Part shown: one piece after another, positions 27,580 to 36,283 of the stretch
Layout: every line of letters begins with the position of its first letter
Numbering within the stretch: the first letter of the stretch is position 1
DNA from: SHAN690 sp041391765
Lineage (GTDB): Bacteria; Bacteroidota; Bacteroidia; Flavobacteriales_G; Salibacteraceae
Direction: 5' to 3'
Length of the DNA: 64,000 bases
Assembly: GCA_041391765.1 (NCBI GenBank)
Contig: JAWKNJ010000024.1
Coordinates: 1-64,000, forward strand
Program-made: the position numbers and the translations under genes
The notes under the pieces: model-generated
The model's input: only the letters and a program-made list of their open reading frames with translations
What the model was told of the DNA's origin: nothing
Databases searched by the model: none

Positions 27580-29145
27580 ATGAAATACCTCAAGCTACTT
27601 AGCTCGCTGCTGACGTTCATTTTTCTGTCAATTTCAGGATATTCCCAAACAGAAGCGACTACTCGCAGAACAGTGGATGATGCTATCAATGATTTTATGG
27701 AACCGATCACAAGTTCCATCATGGAGGTGATATTCTTTACAATTCCTGTTGGTGGGATGAACGTTCCGTTCGTGTTGGTTTGGTTGATTGTCGGAGCGGT
27801 GTTTTTTACCATTTATATGCGTTTCGTAAATATTCGTGGGTTTCGTCACGCGTTGGATGTGGTACGAGGTAAGTACGATAATCCTGATGATGCCGGTGAA
27901 GTTTCTCATTTTCAAGCGTTGACGGCAGCACTTTCGGGAACAGTTGGTGTTGGAAACATCGCAGGTGTTGCCATCGCAGTTTCGCTTGGAGGACCTGGCG
28001 CGACATTTTGGATGATTGTTGCCGGTTTGATAGGCATGTCTTCAAAGTTTGTTGAATGTACGCTTGGATTGAAATACAGAAGGGAATATGCAGATGGAAG
28101 TGTTAGTGGAGGTCCTATGTATTATCTGAGTCACGGGTTAGCTAAAAAAGGAATGGGTGGTTTTGGTAAAGTCTTAGCGGTCATTTTCGCCATAGCATGT
28201 ATCGGTGGGTCATTCGGTGGAGGAAACATGGTCCAGATCAATCAAGCTACACAACAGTTGATCGATGTGACGGGAGGAGAGGCAAGCATTTTCTACGATC
28301 GAGGCTGGATATTCGGGTTGATCATGGCGCTGGTAGTTGGGGCTATAATTATCGGTGGAATTAAGAGTATCGCGAAAGTTACAGACAAAATCGTCCCCTT
28401 CATGGTCGCCATCTATGTGGCAGCAGCACTGATTGTCATTGGTAGCAACATCGGAAATATCGGGTGGGCTTTTGGTCAGATATTCGGTGGCGCATTTAGT
28501 CCTGATGCAATGTATGGTGGATTTGTAGGTGTCTTAATCCTTGGCTTTAAGAGAGCTGCATTTTCTAATGAGGCTGGAATTGGCTCCGCATCGATTGCAC
28601 ACTCTGCGGCTAAGACTGACGAGCCGATTAGCGAGGGCATTGTGGCCCTATTGGAACCCTTCATCGATACCGTTGTGATCTGCACGATGACCGCATTGGT
28701 CATCATCTTCGCAGATTATGGAGAATTTACTGCTGATCAGGCATTTGAAGCAGCTTCAACCGGTGGAAGTGCTGCTGGAATTGGCTTGACATCATCAGCA
28801 TTCGCTCAAACTATAAGCTGGTTTCCGATCATCCTAAGCGTGGCCGTAATATTATTTGCGCTTTCGACCATGATTAGTTGGAGTTATTACGGGATAAAGG
28901 CCTGGTCCTATTTGTTCGGAAATAGCAAAGCATCTATCACGGCTTACAAAGTGTTATTCTGCCTATTAGTAATTGTCGGAGCTGCCATCAGTGCCAATCA
29001 GGTTTTCGACTTCGGTGATGCCATGATCTTTGCCATGTGTTTTCCAAATGTCTTGGGACTTTATTTCCTTGCACCTGAGATTAGAAAGGACCTCAAATCG
29101 TACATGGATCGAGTGAAATCAGGAGAGATAAAGGCGTACAAGTAA
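27580..29145 (+). CDS. alanine/glycine:cation symporter (AGCS family)
   Basis: 521 aa from ATG 27580; a TTG at 27559 would extend it but lies within the probable promoter. An unusual N-terminal segment (KLLSSLLTFIFLSISGYSQT) looks like a cleavable signal peptide ahead of the first transport helix, as seen in Bacteroidota members. Family motifs: ALTAALSGTVGVGNIAGVAI, GGPGATFWMIVAGLIGMSSK, KYRREYADGSVSGGPMYYLS and FKRAAFSNEAGIGSASIAHS. About ten membrane helices. It imports alanine or glycine with Na+ or H+. Confidence 0.93.
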   Translation: MKYLKLLSSLLTFIFLSISGYSQTEATTRRTVDDAINDFMEPITSSIMEVIFFTIPVGGMNVPFVLVWLIVGAVFFTIYMRFVNIRGFRHALDVVRGKYDNPDDAGEVSHFQALTAALSGTVGVGNIAGVAIAVSLGGPGATFWMIVAGLIGMSSKFVECTLGLKYRREYADGSVSGGPMYYLSHGLAKKGMGGFGKVLAVIFAIACIGGSFGGGNMVQINQATQQLIDVTGGEASIFYDRGWIFGLIMALVVGAIIIGGIKSIAKVTDKIVPFMVAIYVAAALIVIGSNIGNIGWAFGQIFGGAFSPDAMYGGFVGVLILGFKRAAFSNEAGIGSASIAHSAAKTDEPISEGIVALLEPFIDTVVICTMTALVIIFADYGEFTADQAFEAASTGGSAAGIGLTSSAFAQTISWFPIILSVAVILFALSTMISWSYYGIKAWSYLFGNSKASITAYKVLFCLLVIVGAAISANQVFDFGDAMIFAMCFPNVLGLYFLAPEIRKDLKSYMDRVKSGEIKAYK

Positions 29146-29180
29146 AAGTATTAGTTTAGGCATTGCTATTGTATTGAGTA

Positions 29181-30110
29181 ATGTCACGCTGGAGCAGAAT
29201 AGTCCGCAACTATTTCACATTCAATAATCGCGAGCGAAGAAGTCTATATGCACTACTAGTTGTGCTGTCTGTTCTTTCGATTGTTCATCTTATCCTTCGG
29301 TTTTCACCATCTGCAAATATTGATGTGCAGCAAATCGAGTTACAACGCATTGAAGACTTTGAGCAGCGTGTAGCTGAGCAGAATCAGAGCCATCAAGATC
29401 ATTCCGACAAGCGCATCAATTTTGACGAAATTGAATGGTCTCTATTTGATCCGAACGAAATTGATGCCTCTGAATTGGCTTCCCTGGGATTAGACTCCAT
29501 ACTTGCTTTTCGCATCGTTAACTATCGCAATAAGGGAGGTCTGTTTTACGATGTCGATGATGTGGCCAAAATTTATGGTCTTCCTCCAGAATGGCTTGCT
29601 GAAGCCGAAGGGTACATGACTTTCCCAGAGCCCAAGACCAAATTTGACAAAAAGGAATTTGCAAACCGATCATTCGCGGACTCGACATATAAACGAACGA
29701 GGTCGGAAATTGAAGTGGTCGAGCTAAACACAGCAGATAGTGTAGCTTTGGTTCAGATACCTTGGATTGGTCCGTTTTATGCGAAGGAAATAGTGAAGCT
29801 GCGTCAGCGTCTTGGCGGTTATAAGTCATACGATCAACTTCTTGATATTTATATGATGAAAGATGAGGCCATAGAGAGCCTCATGAAGTACTCAACCCTA
29901 GACACAAATTTGGCAACGGGGTTCAATATCAATACCTGCTCTGTTGAAGATCTCGGGCGTCACCCTTTCCTTTCATGGAAAGAGGCCAGAGTGATCATCA
30001 ACTATCGCCAGCAACATGGACCTTATGAATCGGTTAAAGGAATATTGAAAACCAGAATGATCAGCGATTCTGTTTATACTAAAATTGCACCCTATCTAAG
30101 AGTGCAATGA
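29181..30110 (+). CDS. membrane-anchored helix-hairpin-helix protein (ComEA-like repeats)
   Basis: 309 aa. One N-terminal membrane helix (LYALLVVLSVLSIVHLILRF, about 21-40) is followed by three HhH units: DASELASLGLDSILAFRIVN (about 95), VVELNTADSVALVQIPWIGP (about 177) and FNINTCSVEDLGRHPFLSWK (about 250). Such repeats bind DNA in ComEA-type competence proteins, but family members in Bacteroidota are widespread and uncharacterised. The C-terminus ends exactly after the third unit. Its stop overlaps apt by 4 bases. Confidence 0.82.
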   Translation: MSRWSRIVRNYFTFNNRERRSLYALLVVLSVLSIVHLILRFSPSANIDVQQIELQRIEDFEQRVAEQNQSHQDHSDKRINFDEIEWSLFDPNEIDASELASLGLDSILAFRIVNYRNKGGLFYDVDDVAKIYGLPPEWLAEAEGYMTFPEPKTKFDKKEFANRSFADSTYKRTRSEIEVVELNTADSVALVQIPWIGPFYAKEIVKLRQRLGGYKSYDQLLDIYMMKDEAIESLMKYSTLDTNLATGFNINTCSVEDLGRHPFLSWKEARVIINYRQQHGPYESVKGILKTRMISDSVYTKIAPYLRVQ

Positions 30111-30637
30111 CGCTTACCACAAAACTCAATCAGACGATTCGAACAATTCCAAACTTTCCAAAGGAGGGAATCATGTTCAAGGATATTACTCCTGTTTTGC
30201 GAGACGTAGACTTGTGCAGAGAAATTGCAAAGGGACTTGCTGATCAATTTCGTGATAAGCGAGTTGATGTGGTTGCGGGAATTGAAAGTCGAGGGTTCCT
30301 GTTTGGGATGCTTGTTGCTCAAGAACTAGGATGTGCGTTTTCAATCATTAGAAAGAAGGGTAAGCTCCCGCACAAGACTGTGGAGGTAGAGTATGCGTTA
30401 GAATATGGCTCCGCAATCATCGAAATGCATGAAGATGAAATCAAACCGGATCAGCACGTGATGATTCATGATGATCTGCTCGCCACCGGTGGCACAGCTG
30501 ATGCGGCAGCCCAATTGATTAAACAAGTTGGAGGAGTAATTGCAGGATTCAGCTTCGTGATTGAGTTGGATGCATTGGGTGGAAGAGAAAGGCTGGCTGT
30601 TCATTCCGACAGAATAATCGGTCTCGTGAATTACTAA
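30107..30637 (+). CDS. apt: adenine phosphoribosyltransferase
   Basis: 176 aa. It salvages adenine with PRPP to AMP. The PRPP-binding motif is HDDLLATGGTADAAAQLI (about 123-140). The N-terminal RTIPNFPKEGIMFKDITPVL and ESRGFLFGMLVAQELGCAFS are characteristic of Apt. Overlaps the HhH gene by 4 bases (ATGA). Confidence 0.95.
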   Translation: MTLTTKLNQTIRTIPNFPKEGIMFKDITPVLRDVDLCREIAKGLADQFRDKRVDVVAGIESRGFLFGMLVAQELGCAFSIIRKKGKLPHKTVEVEYALEYGSAIIEMHEDEIKPDQHVMIHDDLLATGGTADAAAQLIKQVGGVIAGFSFVIELDALGGRERLAVHSDRIIGLVNY

Positions 30638-30648
30638 CTACAGGATGA

Positions 30649-32715
30649 ATGGGCTGGAAGGCGCTTCTATTCTGCTTTGCTCTGATCGTTGCTCACTTAT
30701 TATATACAGTGTGGTTTCCGAGTATTGTTAATGGCGAACGCTTCTATTTGAGCAGCGGTGATTTTGTCTCCCCAGAGTATATTACAGCATTTCACGAAAG
30801 CCGGACTACAATAACTGAATTTGCACGGAGGCCAATTACCACCTGGTTAATCAACTCGGCTGAGAGCGTTGGTCTCCCTACCTCAAAAGCATTTCTACTC
30901 GTTGAATACGCAGGTCTTGGACTCTCCCTGTTATTGCTGTTTAGGCTCGCATTTTTATTAACCGGTTCAGCAGCCGCAGCTCGATGGTCGGTAGTCTTAT
31001 TTATCACTCAATTCTGGGTGCTCCATGCTTTTTTCGCGCAGATATATGCCTATGATGAACCATGGCAATACGTGTTCTTGTTTTTGATGCTGGAAATGTG
31101 GCATTTTCAGCGTTGGTGGCTGTTTGGTCTATTCTTGTTATTGTCGTTGATGGCCAGAGAATCTTCGCTTCTTCTCGTTCCGGGGTTGCTCTTTAGGTTC
31201 TTTTCGAAGAGACCATTTTTCCGAATTTCCAACATTGCACCAGCTCTTCCTGTCGTTGCTGCTGGTTTCCTCTATGTTGGATTTTTGGGTTATTGGATTT
31301 CATCTTCTGGTTTGCTTGAAGAAACAGTCAAATACAGTCAGGGAGAACGTTGGGAACATTATCGTTTTTCATTCTCTCAATGGGATATGACAGTTGACAC
31401 CATGATGTCTCTCGTATTGAGTTTTTTCTTGCCTTTTGTAATCATTTTCTTGAGTAAGAACAAGGCTGAATCGGAAGATTCATGGCGAAATGCATTTTGG
31501 ATAAGCTTTGTTATTAATACTCCAATCGCATTGCTTTTCACAATGGGGCGCGAGGCTCGTATTCTCGCCCAACCACTGATTTTGTTATCACCTTTTCTTG
31601 GATATCACTTCATGATGTTATTTAAAGTAGGCTGCCAACACTTATATAACAGCCGTAAGCAGAGAATGGGCATGCTTGAAATTACTCAACTCTTGGTATT
31701 AGTCGCTTCTATATACGGAGCTAGTTTAATCGCACAAGAACTTTATTGGCCTACCGATACAATGTTTTTCAGAGGGTTTCAATTGTATGCGTATTTCACC
31801 TTTGTTTTTTCGATCTTCTTAATAGCCTTTTCAAGTAAGGCAATTGGTTCATGGATTTACTTTGTTCAATATAGGTGGGCGCTTGCTTTCGTGTTGGTGG
31901 CAGTTTGCTTTTTCGCAGCGAATCAGCGAGGCTATCGGTTCTATGATGAATACGATCAATTGGTAAAGTCTGTCCAAACCTGTGATGGAAAGTCAATAGC
32001 CATAGTAAACACGCACATGGCTTATTTGATAGAACGGTATTTCGAGGATCAAGGTGAAATGATAATTGCGGGCTGCTTTAATCATGAGGACGATTACAGC
32101 AAATTTCTTGATCAGTCTGTTGACACGGCCATACGCTGTGTGGTCTATGGCGAGCTAGTCCCGTTGATTGATGTACCAATGAGGTATGAATTATATAATC
32201 GTTTTGGGACTAAAGCCGAACTTTCTAACATTAATTTTCCCATTATTAAGTATGAAGTGTTTGATGGTTTGAAGGACTCAAAATACTCAATTGTAGTTAA
32301 GGATGAGAATTTGGGTGTAAAACGAGTTGACGAGTATAGATTAAACTTCAAAGCCAAGCTTGGAGATATTGGAATTGACACATTGCGTTCCGTTGGATTA
32401 TGGGTATTGTTTAGCGAAGACTCAATTCCAGAACGTGCATCTGTGGTATTGTCTGTCTCTAAAAAAGGTCAGACAATTCTATGGAAAGGGGTGAATCTAA
32501 ACTCCGTTCCAGCTAGTTCTTTGCGTGACAATCGAGCGTGGTTGAGTGCTCAACTTCCAAGTTTGACGGACACATCTGTTGAGGTTGAAGCTTACGTGTG
32601 GAATCCGGATCAAGAAATGCTAAGATGCAGTGATTTGCATGTTGACATAAATACCCCTTGGACTCAACCATTACCCAATCGGAATAATGTACTAGGTTCC
32701 AGAAATCTCAGATAA
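30649..32715 (+). CDS. polytopic membrane protein of unknown function (GT-C glycosyltransferase-like topology)
   Basis: 688 aa. Residues 1-440 carry about ten hydrophobic helices with short loops; residues 445-688 form a soluble domain. The luminal-type first loop (30-60) and ARESSLLLVPGLLFRFF between helices recall GT-C glycosyltransferases that use polyprenyl-linked sugars, but the catalytic Asp motif cannot be identified with certainty. It starts 11 bases after apt; that proximity alone says little about function. Confidence 0.6.
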   Translation: MGWKALLFCFALIVAHLLYTVWFPSIVNGERFYLSSGDFVSPEYITAFHESRTTITEFARRPITTWLINSAESVGLPTSKAFLLVEYAGLGLSLLLLFRLAFLLTGSAAAARWSVVLFITQFWVLHAFFAQIYAYDEPWQYVFLFLMLEMWHFQRWWLFGLFLLLSLMARESSLLLVPGLLFRFFSKRPFFRISNIAPALPVVAAGFLYVGFLGYWISSSGLLEETVKYSQGERWEHYRFSFSQWDMTVDTMMSLVLSFFLPFVIIFLSKNKAESEDSWRNAFWISFVINTPIALLFTMGREARILAQPLILLSPFLGYHFMMLFKVGCQHLYNSRKQRMGMLEITQLLVLVASIYGASLIAQELYWPTDTMFFRGFQLYAYFTFVFSIFLIAFSSKAIGSWIYFVQYRWALAFVLVAVCFFAANQRGYRFYDEYDQLVKSVQTCDGKSIAIVNTHMAYLIERYFEDQGEMIIAGCFNHEDDYSKFLDQSVDTAIRCVVYGELVPLIDVPMRYELYNRFGTKAELSNINFPIIKYEVFDGLKDSKYSIVVKDENLGVKRVDEYRLNFKAKLGDIGIDTLRSVGLWVLFSEDSIPERASVVLSVSKKGQTILWKGVNLNSVPASSLRDNRAWLSAQLPSLTDTSVEVEAYVWNPDQEMLRCSDLHVDINTPWTQPLPNRNNVLGSRNLR

Positions 32716-32759
32716 TTAGCTAATCGGAGGGCAATTCGCTTCGAATACATTGAATGTGG

Positions 32760-32789
32760 TTGTCAAAGTGCTATCAGGTTTTAGATTTG
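32760..32789 (+). promoter_or_regulatory. promoter of the acyl-CoA dehydrogenase gene
   Basis: TTG (32760-32762), 19 bases, then TAGATTTG (32782-32789): a full match to TTG-N19-TAnnTTTG, 51 bases before the ATG. Confidence 0.7.
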
Positions 32790-32840
32790 CGCCAGAACTT
32801 GACCGAAGAGTTGGTTCTGTTATCAGACTAATTATAGAGA

Positions 32841-33980
32841 ATGGATTTTAAGCAGTATGACAACCAAGAGATGATCACGCAGATGGTGCGTGACTTCGCA
32901 GAAAAGGAAATCAAGCCTAAGATGATGGAGTGGGATGAAAAGCAACATTTTCCTGTCGATTTGTTCAAGAAGATGGGAGCACTTGGTATGCTTGGAGTGC
33001 TTGTTCCGGAAAAGTATAGTGGTGCCGGGTTGAGTTATTTCGAATATGTGACTATCGTATCGGAGGTTGCTCGCGTTTGTGGTGCCATAGGATTGAGTGT
33101 GGCAGCACACAACTCACTTTGCACAAATCACATTCTAGAGTTTGGTAATGATGCTCAAAAGGAAAAGTGGTTGCCTAAACTAGCAACAGGTGAATGGATT
33201 GGTGCATGGGGCCTAACCGAAACCGGAACAGGTTCTGATGCAGGTGGAATGGCGACTACAGCTGTTAGAGATGGCGATCACTGGATTTTGAATGGATCAA
33301 AGAATTTCATTACGCACGCCATCAGTGGTGATGTTGCAGTTGTAATTGTTAGAACAGGAGAAAAAGGTGATTCTCATGGAATGACTGCGTTCGTGGTAGA
33401 AAAAGGAACCCCAGGATTCAGTGGAGGTAAAAAAGAGGATAAGCTTGGAATGCGTGCCTCTGAAACTGCGGCACTATTCTTTGACAATTGTCGAATACCT
33501 AATGAAAACATGCTTGGAAAAGAAGGTGAAGGCTTTATACAGGCGATGAAGGTGTTGGATGGCGGTCGAATCTCGATAGCTGCTCTTTCTCTTGGAATAG
33601 CAAAAGGAGCGCTTGACTGTTCGGTTCAGTATTCAAAGGAACGTGAGCAATTCGGCAAGCCGATTTCTCAATTTCAGGCGATTGCTTTCAAATTAGCTGA
33701 CATGGCTACTGAAATAGAGGCTTCTGAGTTATTGATCATGGAAGCGGCAGACTTAAAAAACAGAGGACAGAAGGTGACTAAAGAGTCAGCTTTTGCTAAG
33801 TATTACGCGTCTGAAGTGGCTGTTCGGTGCGGAACGGAGGCGGTTCAAATACATGGTGGATATGGGTATACCCGAGAGTTTCCAGCGGAAAAGTTCTATA
33901 GGGATTCTAAGCTTTGTACCATTGGGGAAGGAACTTCAGAGATTCAGAAATTGGTAATCTCCAGAGAAATTTTGAAGTAG
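32841..33980 (+). CDS. acyl-CoA dehydrogenase (short/medium-chain type)
   Basis: 379 aa flavoprotein catalysing the first oxidation step of fatty-acid or branched-chain acyl-CoA breakdown. Seen: GAWGLTETGTGSDAGGMATT (FAD/substrate loop), NGSKNFITHAISGDVAVVIV, GAKGALDCSVQYSKEREQFG-type helix (GIAKGALDCSVQYSKEREQF) and the C-terminal IGEGTSEIQKLVISREIL containing the catalytic Glu of the short/medium-chain enzymes. Chain specificity cannot be told. It has its own promoter at 32760-32789. Confidence 0.93.
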   Translation: MDFKQYDNQEMITQMVRDFAEKEIKPKMMEWDEKQHFPVDLFKKMGALGMLGVLVPEKYSGAGLSYFEYVTIVSEVARVCGAIGLSVAAHNSLCTNHILEFGNDAQKEKWLPKLATGEWIGAWGLTETGTGSDAGGMATTAVRDGDHWILNGSKNFITHAISGDVAVVIVRTGEKGDSHGMTAFVVEKGTPGFSGGKKEDKLGMRASETAALFFDNCRIPNENMLGKEGEGFIQAMKVLDGGRISIAALSLGIAKGALDCSVQYSKEREQFGKPISQFQAIAFKLADMATEIEASELLIMEAADLKNRGQKVTKESAFAKYYASEVAVRCGTEAVQIHGGYGYTREFPAEKFYRDSKLCTIGEGTSEIQKLVISREILK

Positions 33981-34038
33981 ATAGTAGGTGATTTAAAAAT
34001 AGATTTCTACATTCGCGCCCCCAAAGAAGAATTGATAT

Positions 34039-34230
34039 ATGCTTATTATTCCTGTTAAAGAAGGTGAGTCTATCGAAAAGGCGCTAAAGAAGTACAAGAA
34101 GAAATTCGAACGTACTGGAACCATGAAGCAGTTGCGTGAACGTCAGAAGTTCACCAAGCCTTCAATCGAGAAGCGTCAAATGAAGCTTAAGGCCATCTAC
34201 CGAAACGAGATGTTCCAAGGCGCGGAATAA
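34039..34230 (+). CDS. rpsU: 30S ribosomal protein S21
   Basis: 63 aa, basic. MLIIPVKEGESIEKALKKYK followed by RTGTMKQLRERQKFTKPSIE is the bS21 sequence. It is a small-subunit protein near the anti-Shine-Dalgarno end of 16S rRNA; in Bacteroidota it helps hide that sequence. Followed by a terminator. Confidence 0.95.
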   Translation: MLIIPVKEGESIEKALKKYKKKFERTGTMKQLRERQKFTKPSIEKRQMKLKAIYRNEMFQGAE

Positions 34231-34259
34231 TTCGCAATTCGATCATAAAATTTCTGAAC

Positions 34260-34287
34260 AAATCCGTCCTTCGAGACGGATTTTTTA
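34260..34287 (+). terminator. terminator of rpsU
   Basis: AAATCCGTC (34260-34268) pairs with GACGGATTT (34275-34283), loop CTTCGA, followed by TTTT. Confidence 0.85.
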
Positions 34288-34311
34288 TTTTCAGGGAATC
34301 AAAATCTAAGC

Positions 34312-35208
34312 ATTATCAAAACGCTTATTGATTCCTACTTGGATCACCTTAGTTTTCAAAAACGATACAGCAAGCATACCGTTACTGCTTATCGCAATGA
34401 TCTTTATGCGTTCGCTGACTTTTGTGAAACAACATTCGAGATTTCTGATCTGTCAAATCTTAATCGCAGACACATCAGTTCATTTGTTGCTCAGCTGAGT
34501 GAAGACGGGATGCTTCCGCGTAGTATCAACAGAAAGATCAGCGCCATTCAATCATTGTTTGAATATGCGATTCGACATCAAGGGCTTAAGAAGAATCCAG
34601 CGAGAAACATTGTGCGTCCGAAGACTCCCGAAAAGCTACCCAGTGTGTTGCGTTCTGAATCGATTGATACGTTATTCAATCGAATCGAATTCGCTGATGA
34701 TTTTGAAGGCATGCGCGACAGGTTGATGCTGACTCTCTTCTATGCTTGCGGATTGAGGCGGGAAGAACTCATTAACCTCAATATTGATAGTATCGATTTC
34801 CATGACCAATCAATGAAAGTTCTTGGAAAAAGGAACAAAGAGCGGATCATTCCGGTATCCAAATCAATGCTGAATCAGATTCGTGAGTATTTTGAATTGA
34901 GAAATTCAGTCGCATCAAAGGATGCAAATCTTTTTATCACAACAAAAGGGAAAAAACTATATCCTAGTCTTGTTTATAAAACGGTAAAAAACTACCTTTC
35001 GACTGTAACGACTATGGATAAGAAAAGCCCGCACGTGCTTCGTCATACATTCGCTACGCATTTGTTAAACGAAGGAGCAAACTTGCAATCAATTAAAGAA
35101 CTTCTCGGACATTCAAGTTTAGCATCAACTCAAGTTTATACTCATACATCTCTTGATAAACTGAAAGATGTTTATCGTAAGTCTCATCCTAGAAATCAAA
35201 AAAAGTAG
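34312..35208 (+). CDS. xerC: tyrosine recombinase XerC/XerD
   Basis: Chromosome-dimer-resolution-type site-specific recombinase. The N-terminal SAM-like domain begins SYLDHLSFQKRYSKHTVTAY. Catalytic residues: Arg in YACGLRREELINLN, His-x-x-Arg in HVLRHTFATHLL, and the nucleophilic Tyr in TQVYTHTS. The only standard start is TTG 34339 (MDHLSFQKRY..., 289 aa), which cuts into the first helix; the frame is open upstream and IIKTLIDSYLDHL starting from ATT at 34312 fits the family length better. The start shown here is therefore inferred. No phage or mobile genes surround it, so a housekeeping role is likely. XerC versus XerD cannot be decided. Confidence 0.85.
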   Translation: MIKTLIDSYLDHLSFQKRYSKHTVTAYRNDLYAFADFCETTFEISDLSNLNRRHISSFVAQLSEDGMLPRSINRKISAIQSLFEYAIRHQGLKKNPARNIVRPKTPEKLPSVLRSESIDTLFNRIEFADDFEGMRDRLMLTLFYACGLRREELINLNIDSIDFHDQSMKVLGKRNKERIIPVSKSMLNQIREYFELRNSVASKDANLFITTKGKKLYPSLVYKTVKNYLSTVTTMDKKSPHVLRHTFATHLLNEGANLQSIKELLGHSSLASTQVYTHTSLDKLKDVYRKSHPRNQKK

Positions 35209-35210
35209 TT

Positions 35211-35513
35211 ATGGATATTAAAGTTCATTCCATTCACTTCGATGCAGATCGAAAGCTGATCAACTTCATTAATGAAAGAATGTCGAAACTGGATCATTTT
35301 TACGACAATATTATCTCAGGTGAAGTCTATTTAAGGTTGGATAAGTCAGATGATTCTAAGAATAAAGTGGCTGAAATTCGACTCATGACTCCGGGTAAAG
35401 AACTTTTTGCAAAAAAGCAGTGCAAGAGTTTTGAAGAAGCGACAGACCTTGCTACTGAGGCTCTTAGACGTCAAGTGAGACGAAAAAAGGGCAAACTTTT
35501 GCAAGTGCATTAG
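35211..35513 (+). CDS. hpf: ribosome hibernation-promoting factor (HPF/RaiA)
   Basis: 100 aa short-form HPF. MDIKVHSIHFDADRKLINFI and the conserved basic ATEALRRQVRRKKGKLLQVH end match the family, which binds the decoding region of idle 30S subunits. It starts 2 bases after the recombinase gene and is followed by a hairpin terminator. Confidence 0.9.
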   Translation: MDIKVHSIHFDADRKLINFINERMSKLDHFYDNIISGEVYLRLDKSDDSKNKVAEIRLMTPGKELFAKKQCKSFEEATDLATEALRRQVRRKKGKLLQVH

Positions 35514-35563
35514 TCCGTTTTTAGCGCTGTTAAGTACGGGTTCGCGAAAAATATTGCGCAACC

Positions 35564-35594
35564 TTTGCTGCATATTAAACTATGTATAAATTTG
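35564..35594 (+). promoter_or_regulatory. promoter of the tRNA/tuf cluster
   Basis: TTTG (35564-35567), 19 bases, then TAAATTTG (35587-35594), an excellent match to the Bacteroidota consensus, 59 bases before the first tRNA. Confidence 0.7.
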
Positions 35595-35625
35595 CAGACC
35601 TTTTTCAGGGGGGTCTGCATTTTTG
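35594..35625 (+). terminator. terminator of hpf overlapping the tRNA promoter
   Basis: GCAGACC (35594-35600) pairs with GGTCTGC (35612-35618), followed by ATTTTTGTTTT. The 5' arm sits on the end of the -7 box, so transcripts starting there would lack it. Confidence 0.65.
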
Positions 35626-35653
35626 TTTTCAGGCCATTTGTTCGTTGAAAATT

Positions 35654-35727
35654 GCCGGTGTAGCTCAGCTGGCCAGAGCAGCTGATTTGTAATCAGCTGG
35701 TCGGGGGTTCGAATCCCTCCACCGGCT
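35654..35727 (+). tRNA. tRNA-Thr (anticodon TGT)
   Basis: Acceptor GCCGGTG pairs with CACCGGC (35720-35726). D-loop TAGCTCAGCTGGCCAGAGC; anticodon loop TTTGTAA with TGT; T-loop GTTCGAATCC. The CCA end is not encoded. Confidence 0.95.
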
Positions 35728-35760
35728 CATTGCTTTACAATGATTTTACATTGTAAGGAA

Positions 35761-35843
35761 GGGGAGATACCAAAGCGGCCAACTGGGGCAGACTGTAAAT
35801 CTGTTGTCTTTCGACTTCGTAGGTTCGAATCCTGCTCTCCCCA
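35761..35843 (+). tRNA. tRNA-Tyr (anticodon GTA)
   Basis: Acceptor GGGGAGA pairs with TCTCCCC (35836-35842). Anticodon loop CTGTAAA with GTA, and a long variable arm as expected of class II tRNA-Tyr. The next three bases are CCA, probably by chance. Confidence 0.95.
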
Positions 35844-35948
35844 CCAAGGCAATTGCTTGAGTCAGAACAATCTCATCAAAGTGTGAGTTGCGCTGATCGG
35901 GGCTTAAGCAGGATCATGCAAGTAATCCTGCTCTCCCCACTAAGGCAA
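35828..35948. repeat. 25-bp near-perfect direct repeat of the tRNA-Tyr 3' end
   Basis: AATCCTGCTCTCCCCACCAA plus GGCAA at 35828-35852 (T-arm and acceptor of tRNA-Tyr and the bases after it) recurs at 35924-35948 with a single C-to-T change. The 71 bases in between carry no tRNA 5' half. Either a partial tRNA duplication or the footprint of an integration event. Confidence 0.8.
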
Positions 35949-36027
35949 ATTTGAATCAGGTGAAAACCTGTTGGGATGTTCTTTACATATTGATACCTCT
36001 TATTAAATAGAGGAGAAAAATTTTAAG

Positions 36028-36099
36028 CGGGAGTAGCTCAGTTGGTAGAGCATCAGCCTTCCAAGCTGAGGGTCGCGGGTTCGAGTCTCGTCTCCCGCT
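36028..36099 (+). tRNA. tRNA-Gly (anticodon TCC)
   Basis: Acceptor GCGGGAG pairs with CTCCCGC (36092-36098). Anticodon loop CTTCCAA with TCC, T-loop GTTCGAGTC. Confidence 0.95.
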
Positions 36100-36157
36100 C
36101 TGTTTAAGTGGTTTGTCACTTATAGTTTTTCAAGGCTCTACTTGGGGTTTCATTTAA

Positions 36158-36229
36158 GCCGATGTAGCTCAGGGGTAGAGCGCTTCCTTGGTAAGGAAGA
36201 GGTCAGGGGTTCAAATCCCCTCATTGGCT
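36158..36229 (+). tRNA. tRNA-Thr (anticodon GGT)
   Basis: Acceptor GCCGATG pairs with CATTGGC (36222-36228), with one G·T pair. Anticodon loop TTGGTAA with GGT, T-loop GTTCAAATC. Confidence 0.95.
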
Positions 36230-36283
36230 CAGTGTTTTTTTGAATAGTAATTAATAATTAAACTAAATAGGTAATAATAAGTC

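Noticed and set aside
34312..35208. Mobile-element or phage integrase
   Set aside because: It sits between rpsU and hpf with no phage, transposon or att structures around it; a housekeeping Xer recombinase is simpler.
35924..35948. A second tRNA-Tyr gene
   Set aside because: Only the 3' 20 or so bases are present; no acceptor 5' strand, D-arm or anticodon arm precedes them.
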